From positions 1-17,356 of the forward strand of contig NZ_JAUSCC010000132.1 of NCBI RefSeq assembly GCF_030651745.1: a stretch of 17,356 bases of DNA, given 5' to 3'. The stretch is from Methylophaga sp. (GTDB taxonomy: Bacteria; Pseudomonadota; Gammaproteobacteria; Nitrosococcales; Methylophagaceae). The position numbers and the translations under genes are program-made. A model generated the notes under the pieces. That model was not told the origin of the DNA. It searched no databases and was given only the letters and a program-made list of their open reading frames with translations. Shown here in pieces: positions 1 to 6,747 of this stretch (within the stretch, counting starts at the first letter, position 1; every line of letters starts with the position of its first letter).

Positions 1-125
1 TTCGGGCGGATGTATTCGATTACATTGAACGTTTTTATAACCCGAAACGTCGTCATTCGACATTAGGCGGAATTAGTCCGGTAGAATTTGAAAAAGGCTA
101 TACGGGCTTAACTATGTGTCCGTGA
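1..125 (+). CDS. IS3-family transposase (OrfB/DDE) C-terminus, 5'-truncated by the window
   Basis: Reading from base 3, this frame encodes the last 40 residues of a DDE integrase-type transposase and stops at TGA 123-125. The residues YIERFYNPKRRHSTLGGISP followed by VEFE are the characteristic C-terminal end of IS3-family OrfB proteins, just after the catalytic Glu region. Only the tail is visible, so intactness of the element, its OrfA and the frameshift site cannot be judged. The transposase stop lies next to the probable right end of the element, and the reading frame of the following recombinase begins inside that end. The family call is confident; the IS name is not attempted. Confidence 0.9.
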   Translation, partial: RADVFDYIERFYNPKRRHSTLGGISPVEFEKGYTGLTMCP

Positions 126-141
126 ATTTGTGGGAAACCCA
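1..141 (+). mobile_element. Right end of an IS3-family insertion sequence
   Basis: The transposase tail is followed by about 16 bases ending in GGGAAACCCA. This fits an IS3-family terminal repeat finishing in CA near position 141. The exact end is inferred, because the left end and target duplication are outside the window. Confidence 0.6.
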
Positions 142-1197
142 GAGCTACATGATCAGGTCGAAGAACGTGTACGGATTTATCAAAATGCTTTTGCTGAAAA
201 TACCAATCGGGCGCGTGCTGCCGATTTCAAGATTTATAAAGCCTGGTGTGATCATAATGAATTTCGTGCAATACCTGCAACACCGGAACAACTGGAACAG
301 TTTATTTGGGATATGGCCACAAAGCCAAAGTGCGATCCTAAAACGGGTGAAGTGATTTTTATCGAAGAAAAAGGGCGAAAGGTGATGGCCACAGAGCAAA
401 ACAAGGCTGTGGCAACGGTATCCCGATATATGACTTCCATAAAATATTTTCACGACATTGGTTTGGATGCTGTGCGTGATGTCACAGGAGATTACAGTTA
501 TGGCCACAACGCAATAAATCCTGTCTCTACCAAAAGAGTCTCAATGGCACTAAAGTCGGTGGCATTAAGGTTTCGTTCTCGCTCGCAACGTCAAGCTGCT
601 CCAATTAAATACGAGATGCTGGACAATATTATCGACAGTCTCGGTGATGATTTGAGAGACACATTATATAAAGCTCTCATATCAGTGGCTTTCGACACGA
701 TGATGCGATGCTCTGAATTAGTAAGGATAGAGCTTGAGCATCTTCAATTCGATCATGATGGCAGTGGGAGTGTCTATATTGGATGGCACAAGACTGACCA
801 GGCCGGTGAAGGAAGTCATCGTTATATTTCTGCTGAAACTGTGGATCTCATTAATGATTGGTGCAACAAAGCGCATATTGAGAGTGGTCTTCTATTTAGA
901 TCAGTAGGGGCTGGTAACCATGTGCTAGATTCAATGCATAAAGACCGTATTGCCCGTATTTTCAAGAATCTGGCGAAACGAAATGGATATTCTTTTAAAG
1001 ATGTCTCTGCACATTCAACCAGAGTGGGTGCAGCTCAGGAACTGTTGGTTGATGGAGCTGATCTCCCCGCAATGATGGTTGCTGGAGGTTGGAAGTCAGC
1101 TACTATGCCGGTCCGATATGCGAGTAGGTTAAATGTGAAAAAGGGTGCAATGGCAGCAATGTCCAAGAAAAGAGGTAGAAGTCGTTCAGATGAATGA
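130..1197 (+). CDS. Tyrosine recombinase/integrase, N-terminus probably altered by the IS insertion
   Basis: This is a site-specific DNA recombinase of the tyrosine family. The N-terminal part (about residues 12-125) looks like a SAM-like core-binding domain. The catalytic domain carries the expected residues: R193 in MMRCSELVR, K221 in GWHKTDQ, H295 and R298 in HSTRVG, W321 in the GGWKS box (Trp instead of the second His, common in the family) and nucleophile Y330. The frame is open from 112, and the only early start is GTG 130, inside the probable IS end and without a ribosome binding site. The first in-frame ATG is codon 62, inside the binding domain. The native start was therefore probably lost, and the gene is either expressed from an IS-supplied start or broken at its 5' end. 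It could be an element integrase or a resolvase. An R64 Rci-type shufflon role is not supported. Confidence 0.85.
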   Translation: MGNPELHDQVEERVRIYQNAFAENTNRARAADFKIYKAWCDHNEFRAIPATPEQLEQFIWDMATKPKCDPKTGEVIFIEEKGRKVMATEQNKAVATVSRYMTSIKYFHDIGLDAVRDVTGDYSYGHNAINPVSTKRVSMALKSVALRFRSRSQRQAAPIKYEMLDNIIDSLGDDLRDTLYKALISVAFDTMMRCSELVRIELEHLQFDHDGSGSVYIGWHKTDQAGEGSHRYISAETVDLINDWCNKAHIESGLLFRSVGAGNHVLDSMHKDRIARIFKNLAKRNGYSFKDVSAHSTRVGAAQELLVDGADLPAMMVAGGWKSATMPVRYASRLNVKKGAMAAMSKKRGRSRSDE

Positions 1198-1211
1198 GAT
1201 ATTTAAGGTGA

Positions 1212-1697
1212 TCAATTACACATCGCTGTAGCTTCAGCCCAGGCATCGGAGAATGTATCCAACTTTATCGTGTGAGTCTCTTGAACCGTTCCAAGGTATT
1301 GGCTTTTCCACTCAAACCTGATTTTCAATTGTTCTCCAGTCGATAATGTCTCAATAACACTTTCTATATTGTTGTCCATGTCTACAAGAACACCATCAAG
1401 GTTCGCTTGTACACCTTTTTTCATGGTACCCATCAGCCCCAATGAGATGTTGTAATTTAGGTCAATGAATTCCCCTCGTTTATTCATTGCTCTCTGATTG
1501 GTGGGTAGAATTATATCCCGCATGTAATTACCTTCTGAATCTTTCATGTAACTGGTCCTTACATAGCACCACTTGTTACCAGTGAATGAATCTTCTTGCT
1601 TGTAAGCTTTCCAAGGACTGCTGTCATCTGATCGCTCATCGGCTACTGACGCATTGGCAAAAATAATAGCAATGGAAAAAAGAGTAAATCTAAACAT
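1212..1697 (-). CDS. Secreted hypothetical protein
   Basis: The product is a 161-residue protein with an N-terminal signal peptide: a hydrophobic stretch followed by NASVA, with likely cleavage just before Asp-Glu-Arg. The mature part is predicted periplasmic or secreted. It contains two cysteines, in KWCYVRT and the final MCN, that could form a disulfide. I do not recognise the family. The start is placed at the second ATG because AGGGA lies at a usable distance from it, while the first ATG (1703) directly abuts that site. The gene converges with the recombinase, whose stop lies 14 bases away, and is divergent from the short transcript starting near 1771. No pilus motif is visible, so a link to the pilus operon is not supported. 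Confidence 0.7.
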   Translation of the reverse strand: MFRFTLFSIAIIFANASVADERSDDSSPWKAYKQEDSFTGNKWCYVRTSYMKDSEGNYMRDIILPTNQRAMNKRGEFIDLNYNISLGLMGTMKKGVQANLDGVLVDMDNNIESVIETLSTGEQLKIRFEWKSQYLGTVQETHTIKLDTFSDAWAEATAMCN

Positions 1698-1735
1698 AAA
1701 CATCCCTATTAATGATCATTTGGAAGTGATGATAA

Positions 1736-1764
1736 TTGACCTTTTAGTTTACTGAGCATATCAT
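1736..1764 (+). promoter_or_regulatory. Sigma-70-type promoter TTGACC-N17-TATCAT
   Basis: The -35 box TTGACC (1736-1741) and the -10 box TATCAT (1759-1764) each match consensus at five of six positions and have the ideal 17-base spacer. The start would be near 1771, giving a transcript that meets an intrinsic terminator at 1830-1862. A weaker opposite-strand candidate overlaps it (TTCAAT at 1778-1783, TATGCT at 1755-1760, 17-base spacer) and could serve the minus-strand gene at 1212-1697. Confidence 0.6.
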
Positions 1765-1770
1765 TAAATC

Positions 1771-1862
1771 ATTCTCTATTGAATTAGAGCGCTTTGCCTA
1801 CCCACTAAGGTGGATGGTGATAACGAAAGCCGCACAGCAATAACATTGCATGCGGTTTTTTT
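1771..1862 (+). ncRNA. Candidate small RNA or attenuated leader of about 90 nt
   Basis: The transcript predicted from the 1736-1764 promoter has no convincing gene. It folds into three consecutive stems: CTCTA/TAGAG at 1774-1789, CCAC/GTGG at 1802-1813 with a TAAG loop, and the terminator hairpin at 1830-1855. A 9-codon frame opens at ATG 1814 (MVITKAAQQ), preceded by AAGGTGG, and ends in front of the terminator loop. It might be a leader peptide. The stretch could be a free-standing small RNA, or the attenuated leader of the gene at 1967. It is not recognised as a known RNA family. Confidence 0.4.
1830..1862 (+). terminator. Rho-independent terminator
   Basis: The stem pairs CCGCA (1830-1834) with TGCGG (1851-1855). 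An inner stem pairs GCAA with TTGC around a TAACA loop, and seven T follow directly. It points along the plus strand and lies between a good promoter and a downstream reading frame. Confidence 0.75.
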
Positions 1863-1890
1863 GTTTTTGGGCTTTTTATAGCTCAACCCG

Positions 1891-1936
1891 CACGGGACAG
1901 ATACTTTGTCCCTGTGTGACATTCATATCTGCCCCG
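1891..1936 (+). promoter_or_regulatory. Two mutually exclusive hairpins upstream of the 1967 gene
   Basis: GGGACA (1894-1899) can pair with TGTCCC (1907-1912), extended by CAC/GTG across one bulged base. The same upstream strand, CGGGACAGATA (1893-1903), can instead pair with TATCTGCCCCG (1926-1936) with one mismatch. The pairings exclude each other. The second ends 17 bases before the GAGGG ribosome binding site of the following gene. Confidence 0.45.
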
Positions 1937-1966
1937 TAATTAGTTTCTTTTACGAGGGCATTCCCC

Positions 1967-2542
1967 ATGAAAACACTTATTATTTTTATTGCAGCAATGG
2001 TGATTATCACATCCACGTTTGCTGCCGGTACCGCTGATAGCTTTTCGGATATTCAAAGCAAACGTGCTGCACAAATTGAAGCACAGCTTCCATAGTCCAG
2101 GTTGATGATTATGGAAAGCACACTTGGATATTCTGAATATGATGAAGCCTGGTTTACAGAACCTTCCGATTCAATGGCCAGCTACTGTGAAAGACTGCAA
2201 AAGAATGTCGAATTGGCCGTAAAGTCGCTTGAACCCTATCTTGCAGAACTCGAATCAATCAATTCATACAGTGATTTATTGCTGGTGGATAATGAGCTGC
2301 TGACGTTGATGGAAGCGTTTGAAATGGCTCGTGTTGAGCTGAATGAGGGATATGATGAGGGAATAGTGGCAAAAACTGGCGGTCATCACAAAGATTATTT
2401 GGATCTTTATCAGGATGCACTCCAGGGCCGTGAAACTCCCCGAACGGACTGTATCTGTTTAAGTGCTGGTAGTTTTGATATTCCACCGATTCAAATCATT
2501 TCGGCATTCATGCATGATAAAAAGAAAATGCCGACCTTATGA
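1967..2542 (+). pseudogene. Secreted protein gene interrupted by an in-frame TAG (2093-2095)
   Basis: ATG 1967, eight bases after GAGGG, starts a 42-codon frame with a clear signal peptide (a hydrophobic stretch ending in FAA), then SFSDIQSKRAAQIEAQLP and TAG at 2093. The same frame stays open after the stop and runs to TGA 2540-2542, adding an acidic 143-147 residue domain with three cysteines. Without the stop this would be a single exported protein of about 191 residues; TAG is one transition away from CAG (Gln). The downstream part alone could restart at ATG 2111 (or 2105) with a weak AGG ribosome site, but would lack an export signal. The family is not recognised. Alternatives are two translationally coupled genes or stop-codon readthrough. 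Confidence 0.55.
2111..2542 (+). CDS. Acidic hypothetical protein, probable C-terminal part of the interrupted secreted protein
   Basis: This is the part downstream of the TAG, as it would be annotated on its own (143 residues from ATG 2111). It is rich in Glu, Asp and Leu and probably largely helical: the SLEPYLAELESINSY and ELLTLMEAFEMAR stretches look amphipathic. Three cysteines occur, in SYCERL and CICL. ATG 2111 is preferred over ATG 2105 because AGG at 2099-2101 is only three bases from the latter. No domain is recognised. Its last codons and stop lie within the arm of the terminator hairpin at 2528-2560 that it shares with the converging pilus operon. Confidence 0.5.
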   Translation: MESTLGYSEYDEAWFTEPSDSMASYCERLQKNVELAVKSLEPYLAELESINSYSDLLLVDNELLTLMEAFEMARVELNEGYDEGIVAKTGGHHKDYLDLYQDALQGRETPRTDCICLSAGSFDIPPIQIISAFMHDKKKMPTL

Positions 2543-2560
2543 AAAGCATAAGGCCGGCAT
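2524..2560 (-). terminator. Terminator of the pilus operon, shared by convergent genes
   Basis: A long hairpin pairs ATGCCG (2528-2533) with CGGCAT (2555-2560) and CCTTATG (2535-2541) with CATAAGG (2547-2553), with one A/C mismatch and a five-base loop. Read on the minus strand it is followed by TTTTCTTTTT, a good U-tract, so it chiefly ends the minus-strand operon. On the plus strand the following tract is poor. Confidence 0.75.
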
Positions 2561-2590
2561 GATTGTTTAACTCTTTCTCAGTCCTTTCTC

Positions 2591-3028
2591 CTACTGCGAA
2601 ACCATTGCTTTGAAGCTTTCTTGACTTGATGAAAGAGATTCGATTGTCTCGTTGATTTCAGATTCAATCCGGCTAATTTGCTTTTGTATGGAATCAATTC
2701 GTGCAGTTCTTGTGGATGTCGATGATTGACTAACAGTGCCAGCTAGTAATTGTGTGGCATGCTTGGAGTCTGCGTTAGATACAGACGCTTCGTCTGGGAT
2801 AATTAATTCCATACCTGGCTTGATGCTTGCAATATCAGCACCCAGTAAAGATGAGTTGCTTTCATGTATCGCTGCAATCATTTGATGAACCGTCACATTC
2901 TGTGCTTTTGTTTTTTCAGCTATTTTCCATAAGCTATCGCCACTTTTGACGGTATAGGTCTGTGCAATCGCTGGCGTTGCCAGAACTGCAGTTAAAAGAA
3001 AACTTATAAAATTAGTTCTAATACTCAT
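2591..3028 (-). CDS. LysM-domain periplasmic protein, FimV-like
   Basis: This is a 145-residue exported protein and the last gene of the pilus operon. A signal peptide (residues 1-22, ending AIA) precedes a LysM domain at about 23-75: YTVKSGDSLWKIAE is the usual opening, and SIKPGMELIIP closes it. The spacing, with a helix containing NVTVHQMIAAIHESN, resembles the periplasmic LysM region of FimV, which binds peptidoglycan and helps to assemble type IV pilus secretins. The C-terminal 35 residues are a predicted coiled coil (IDSIQKQISRIESEINETIE). The start has AGGA six bases upstream, overlapping the stop of the preceding ATPase. R64-type pil operons carry a lytic transglycosylase; this non-enzymatic wall binder may take part of that role, which is inference. 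Confidence 0.75.
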   Translation of the reverse strand: MSIRTNFISFLLTAVLATPAIAQTYTVKSGDSLWKIAEKTKAQNVTVHQMIAAIHESNSSLLGADIASIKPGMELIIPDEASVSNADSKHATQLLAGTVSQSSTSTRTARIDSIQKQISRIESEINETIESLSSSQESFKAMVSQ

Positions 3029-3036
3029 TGTTTATC

Positions 3037-3999
3037 CTAATCTGATGACCAACGAGCAATTTCTTCAACCTGAAGTTGGCCAGAAACTACAAGTGACTTT
3101 GCGTGTTCCGAGAGCGATTTTCTGCGTTGCTGATACATTTCATGGTTAAGCCGTGGTAATGCAGAAGCACCCTGAGCGAGGATACTGCGAACTTGGGGAG
3201 TTGCTTCTAACGTTTCGTAAATACAGTGCGTCTTACCACTGATTCCATGAACTAGGTGCTGACAAATAAACCCCTGCATTGCTTGGGGAAGTAATTCATC
3301 ATGCTGATCGTCTAGTAAGGCAAACATTCTGGTCACGACTTCATGAATGTTTTCTGCATGAAGTGTTGCAAATACACGATGACCTGTTAATCCAGCCTGA
3401 ATTGCAGCTTCTGCAGTGCTGGGATGACGAATCTCCCCAATAACTATGTTCTTTGGAAATTGCCTCATAGCCTCATGTACTCCGCCATTAAAGCTGCCTA
3501 CATTTATTCCGACTTCACGTTGGCAGATGAGTGGATCGCTATGACTGTATTCGATAGGTTCTTCAATTGTTACCGTATCGCCTAATTCACCTCGTTCTGA
3601 TAGGTAATTGATAAGAGAGGCCATAGTTGTAGTCTTACCACCGCCAGTAGGGCCGGCAATGAGGATAAGACCGGAGCCATTAGTCAGTGACAATAATTTA
3701 TCAAGCTCAAAGCCGAGATCGTGTTGAAGGTGAGGTATAATTGAAGGATTGCGACGCATTGCGCACCCCCAGCCCCGGTCGCTGTGAAAGATGTGACAGC
3801 GCCATCTGTCTCCTCTCCAGGTGACAGATGCATCTGTTGCCATGATTGTCTTTTCTGGACGGTGTTCATCTAGTATTCTGGTATACAAGTCTTTTAGCTC
3901 ATTCCAAGAATCACCTTCTGTTAATATTTCATGTTTGCCGGCATGATTGAGGATCGCGAATTTATCAAATAGCTTGATATCGTTAAATTGTTCTTTCAT
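3037..3999 (-). CDS. PilT/TraJ/DotB-like secretion ATPase
   Basis: This is a 320-residue hexameric ATPase of the PilT/VirB11 superfamily, acting on the cytoplasmic face of the pilus platform. The Walker A box GPTGGGKTTT is at residues 116-125, the Asp-box region TIEEPIEY at 144-151, the Walker B region IVIGEIRH at 185-192 and the His-box region ATLHAENIHE at 211-220. The N-terminal domain is short and lacks the extended GspE/PilB N1 region and the tetra-cysteine zinc site, unlike the assembly ATPase at 7206-8840. It is therefore a retraction-type or conjugation-type ATPase, such as the TraJ proteins of IncI plasmids. It follows pilV after eight bases, with only a weak ribosome site. Retraction, DNA transfer or an accessory assembly role are all possible. 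Confidence 0.85.
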   Translation of the reverse strand: MKEQFNDIKLFDKFAILNHAGKHEILTEGDSWNELKDLYTRILDEHRPEKTIMATDASVTWRGDRWRCHIFHSDRGWGCAMRRNPSIIPHLQHDLGFELDKLLSLTNGSGLILIAGPTGGGKTTTMASLINYLSERGELGDTVTIEEPIEYSHSDPLICQREVGINVGSFNGGVHEAMRQFPKNIVIGEIRHPSTAEAAIQAGLTGHRVFATLHAENIHEVVTRMFALLDDQHDELLPQAMQGFICQHLVHGISGKTHCIYETLEATPQVRSILAQGASALPRLNHEMYQQRRKSLSEHAKSLVVSGQLQVEEIARWSSD

Positions 4000-4007
4000 G
4001 GATATTC

Positions 4008-5105
4008 TCAGGGTTGTTTTTGACAGGCTAATAAAGCGACGTTTTTGGGGTTTGTTTCAGGACCGGTTCTTGTCTGATTCCCACTATTGAAAATAAAGCT
4101 TCGACCATATGAACCGCCGTGGTTGCCGGCTCTGATTGGTAGGGAGGCAGTGCTGCCTGTTGTGAATGCGCCTGATGTACTTCCGATACCGCCCATGTTG
4201 CCTTCGATAGCAAGAGAAACAGATCCTGTGATTGGTTGCATACGGTCTGCTTGATAGCTTCCGAGCGTTCTTCCAGAGTCAAGGCCTCTTCCACGGTCTA
4301 AAGAACGTATGAATGTGCCACGAACGTCACGTGTACCGTTCGCTCCATTTGACTCCACCCAGCCATCTGGGCAACTTGAAGCGTTAAAATAACTCACCAT
4401 TCTTGCTGGTGATCCCTCTGGCCCTTGCCATCGACCACTAACACAACTTAGTAAATTTCCAACGTTATCTCTTGCGACTAGACCGTTAGTGGAACACGTT
4501 GCATTTTTCGTGACTATAGAGTTTAAAAGTACTGTTTCAGCCACTATGCGATTGGCATTGAGGATGTTGTTATCATCCATATTTAATGCACCAGTCATTG
4601 GCCTGGAACCGTCTCTTGGCAGTAAATGCTCAAGAGCTGGAATTGCAGATGGCATAGGAACGGAGACGGTTACTATATTTCCGGTAACTGTACTTGCTGG
4701 GAGATCGGCATCTAAAAGCACTGCATTGCCTGCATTTACCGCATCAATAGTGACGATAAATCTTTTCGCATTACCTGTCGTACAGCTAGTAGTGTAATTA
4801 GTGCCGAAAGGAGAACGAACGCTAAACCCTTGGAGGTAAATAGAATTGCTCATCGTGGTAATAGCTGAAGCGCAGTTATCAGCTTCACTTGGCCACTCCC
4901 CATTCTCCTTTCCTGCATAATTCTGTGCTGACTGAAAGAGGTCATTGACTTCAGCAATTGTTATTGCAATCCGATCTTCTTCAAATTTCTGGATGTGCTG
5001 ATAAGCAAATGGTGCAGCGAAAATGCTAATGACCATCATCACAACCAAAAGCTCAATTATCGTAAAGCCAGATTGCCTCATATGTAGAGAGCGATATTCA
5101 ATCAT
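4008..5105 (-). CDS. pilV: PilV-like minor prepilin with tail-fibre and tail-collar-like C-terminus
   Basis: This is a 365-residue class III prepilin-like protein, predicted pilus-tip adhesin. Residues 1-13 are the leader, cleaved at G13/F14, followed by TIIELLVV with Glu at +5 and a hydrophobic helix. Residues 168-186 (SRPMTGALNMDDNNILNAN) resemble the repeats of phage tail fibres. The segment LLSCVSGRWQG (218-228) matches the junction region of R64-type PilV proteins. From about 236, CPDGWVESNG, RDVRGTFIRSLD, LGSYQADRM and the final NPKNVALLACQ are typical of phage tail-collar/short-fibre domains. PilV tips recognise recipient-cell lipopolysaccharide in R64, so a receptor role is likely here. 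The start overlaps the stop of the preceding prepilin; ATG 5081 is an alternative. No shufflon repeats or neighbouring invertase are seen. Confidence 0.85.
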   Translation of the reverse strand: MIEYRSLHMRQSGFTIIELLVVMMVISIFAAPFAYQHIQKFEEDRIAITIAEVNDLFQSAQNYAGKENGEWPSEADNCASAITTMSNSIYLQGFSVRSPFGTNYTTSCTTGNAKRFIVTIDAVNAGNAVLLDADLPASTVTGNIVTVSVPMPSAIPALEHLLPRDGSRPMTGALNMDDNNILNANRIVAETVLLNSIVTKNATCSTNGLVARDNVGNLLSCVSGRWQGPEGSPARMVSYFNASSCPDGWVESNGANGTRDVRGTFIRSLDRGRGLDSGRTLGSYQADRMQPITGSVSLAIEGNMGGIGSTSGAFTTGSTASLPIRAGNHGGSYGRSFIFNSGNQTRTGPETNPKNVALLACQKQP

Positions 5106-5592
5106 CTAGTGATTCCATATAGAGGTGGTGTTTGTTATATCTTGAATTAACAACCGCAGAATTATTCGTGCCCTGTGGTTGATGGCTAACCATTACTAAA
5201 GTACTTGCACCAGTGGCCGTAGATATCGTCTCGAATGGATTAATATTGCGTAAAGGAATCGAAACACTGACGGAGGCATAATTTCCAGTTGTGGTAATTA
5301 GGTAGTTCGTTCCCCAGTAGGTCTGTAATGGAGTGTTAGTTAAGCCAAGCGAATTCACATCATAAGAATTGAGAAGTGCTGCAATATCGCTCGTAGCAAC
5401 TTCTGAGAAGTTATCACCACCTGGTAATCTTCTTGCCACATCAGCTGTAGCAGCGAGTGCTTTCATGGTTTCGACAGTGGATAAGACCCGGTGAGAGTCC
5501 ATGACCTTTTTTACCGCCGGCACACCTATTGCCGCTAGAATAGAAAGCAATACTGTGACAACCATCAACTCTACGAGTGTATAACCTTTCAC
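5098..5592 (-). CDS. Second type IV prepilin (minor pilin)
   Basis: This 164-residue prepilin begins with GTG immediately after the stop of pilR. The leader is extremely short (MKG), with cleavage before Tyr; YTLVELMVV supplies Glu at +5 and opens a typical N-terminal hydrophobic helix ending near VPAVKK. The globular part includes WGTNYLITTTGNYASVSVSI, a pattern also seen in the PilV-like protein (FGTNYTTSCTTGNAKRFIV) and more loosely in the PilS-like protein. No cysteines are present. It lies between the platform protein and the tip protein, so it is probably a minor pilin. Its distinction from the PilS-like protein as major subunit rests on position only. Confidence 0.8.
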   Translation of the reverse strand: MKGYTLVELMVVTVLLSILAAIGVPAVKKVMDSHRVLSTVETMKALAATADVARRLPGGDNFSEVATSDIAALLNSYDVNSLGLTNTPLQTYWGTNYLITTTGNYASVSVSIPLRNINPFETISTATGASTLVMVSHQPQGTNNSAVVNSRYNKHHLYMESLDD

Positions 5593-6747
5593 TTAGCCAC
5601 CACGCGACAAGAGCATAGGTGCATAGAAGCCTGCAGCAATCAGGAAAACGGTAAATACAGCCGCTATCATCCCGATGTGAAGCGCAAGTTTTGAGAAGCG
5701 CTTACCCGTCACAAATATTTCGGTGATGAGCATGCCTTTGATACGAACAAGCAGATTGTGTCGTGCTTCGTCATGGGCGGCATCAAAGGCTTTCATGCCG
5801 ATAATAAAACTTGGTGACCAATACTGAGCTTGTAGGCTTTGCGGAATTGTAGCGCCCTGCTCCACACCCTCCATAATCGACTCAATAGCTAACTTATTCG
5901 TGCCGCTGTTATTCGTTGCAATCAGTTTTAGGGATTTGTCAGGACTAAAGCCTGATGCAAAAAGAGGCATCCACGCGGCTAGGAAATTGGCAGATCTTCT
6001 GGCTTTTAATAGCTCATCAAGCTGTCGTACTCCCCATATACTGCGAAAGGCAGTGACATTGTTCCAAAGGTAGCGAATTCCAGCTACTGCCCCAACGATT
6101 ACCATCAAAAAAAGAAACGTATGCTCTGTTTGCATAGCTCTTAATTGGACAATGAGTCGTGTTGCACTATTATCTTTGAGTTGAGGTACGTCGATGATCT
6201 GCTGTGCAGGTCCACCCAGTATCAAGCTCAATAGTAAAATAGACGAAATACCAACAATGAGGTAAGTAAGGCCAAGCTTTAGATCTGCGCTGGTGGCTTT
6301 TCTTAGCTCAATATCCTGCTCGATATTTTCAACCGCCATATTAATGGCCTGACTCATTCGGCCTGACTCTTCACCAGAGCGAACAAGTAACACGACGTTA
6401 CCATCAACTCCGAAAAGCTCAAGATAGTCTGATATTCGTGATGCGTGCTCTATTCTGGGGTCTTGCATGTGTTTTTTCAGAAATGGCGTACTTTCGGCTA
6501 TTTCTGTTATGCCGCGAGTGATGTTGGCACCAGAATCGACCAGCGTCGCAACTTGAGCAACAAGAAGTAATTGTTCTTCGGGTTTGAGTTTGTTTGAACC
6601 TAACTTTAAGCCAAACGGAATTTCCCATGAACCTTCAATCGCATCTACAAGCCCTGGCTGCTCAAGAAGAGCAGCCTGATCTTCAGCTTCCATTAAAGCA
6701 AGGCGAGTGCTGCCATCTAATTGTCGAAGATTGACAACAAATTGCAT
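5593..6747 (-). CDS. pilR: Inner-membrane platform protein PilR (GspF/T2SSF family)
   Basis: This is a 384-residue polytopic inner-membrane protein that anchors the ATPase and feeds pilin subunits into the pilus. Three transmembrane segments are visible at about residues 159-178, 210-227 and 354-375. Two T2SSF cytoplasmic domains flank the middle pair: the first contains LLVAQVATLVDSGANITRGI and RSGEESGRMSQAI, the second FASGFSPDKSLK and IMEGVEQGATIPQSL, with the usual GE/G pattern. Length and topology fit the GspF/PilC family. The start codon overlaps the stop of the PilS gene by one base (TAATG), indicating translational coupling. In R64 pilR precedes pilS; here the order is reversed. Confidence 0.9.
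   Translation of the reverse strand: MQFVVNLRQLDGSTRLALMEAEDQAALLEQPGLVDAIEGSWEIPFGLKLGSNKLKPEEQLLLVAQVATLVDSGANITRGITEIAESTPFLKKHMQDPRIEHASRISDYLELFGVDGNVVLLVRSGEESGRMSQAINMAVENIEQDIELRKATSADLKLGLTYLIVGISSILLLSLILGGPAQQIIDVPQLKDNSATRLIVQLRAMQTEHTFLFLMVIVGAVAGIRYLWNNVTAFRSIWGVRQLDELLKARRSANFLAAWMPLFASGFSPDKSLKLIATNNSGTNKLAIESIMEGVEQGATIPQSLQAQYWSPSFIIGMKAFDAAHDEARHNLLVRIKGMLITEIFVTGKRFSKLALHIGMIAAVFTVFLIAAGFYAPMLLSRGG

Noticed and set aside
1204..1211. A terminator between the converging recombinase and secreted-protein genes
   Set aside because: Only about 14 bases separate the stops and no stem followed by a T-run is visible there.
4008..5105. A shufflon at the end of the PilV-like gene
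   Set aside because: No inverted or repeated sfx-type sequences or alternative C-terminal segments were seen near the junction, and no Rci-type invertase lies next to it. The recombinase at 130-1197 is about 2.8 kb away, beyond other genes.
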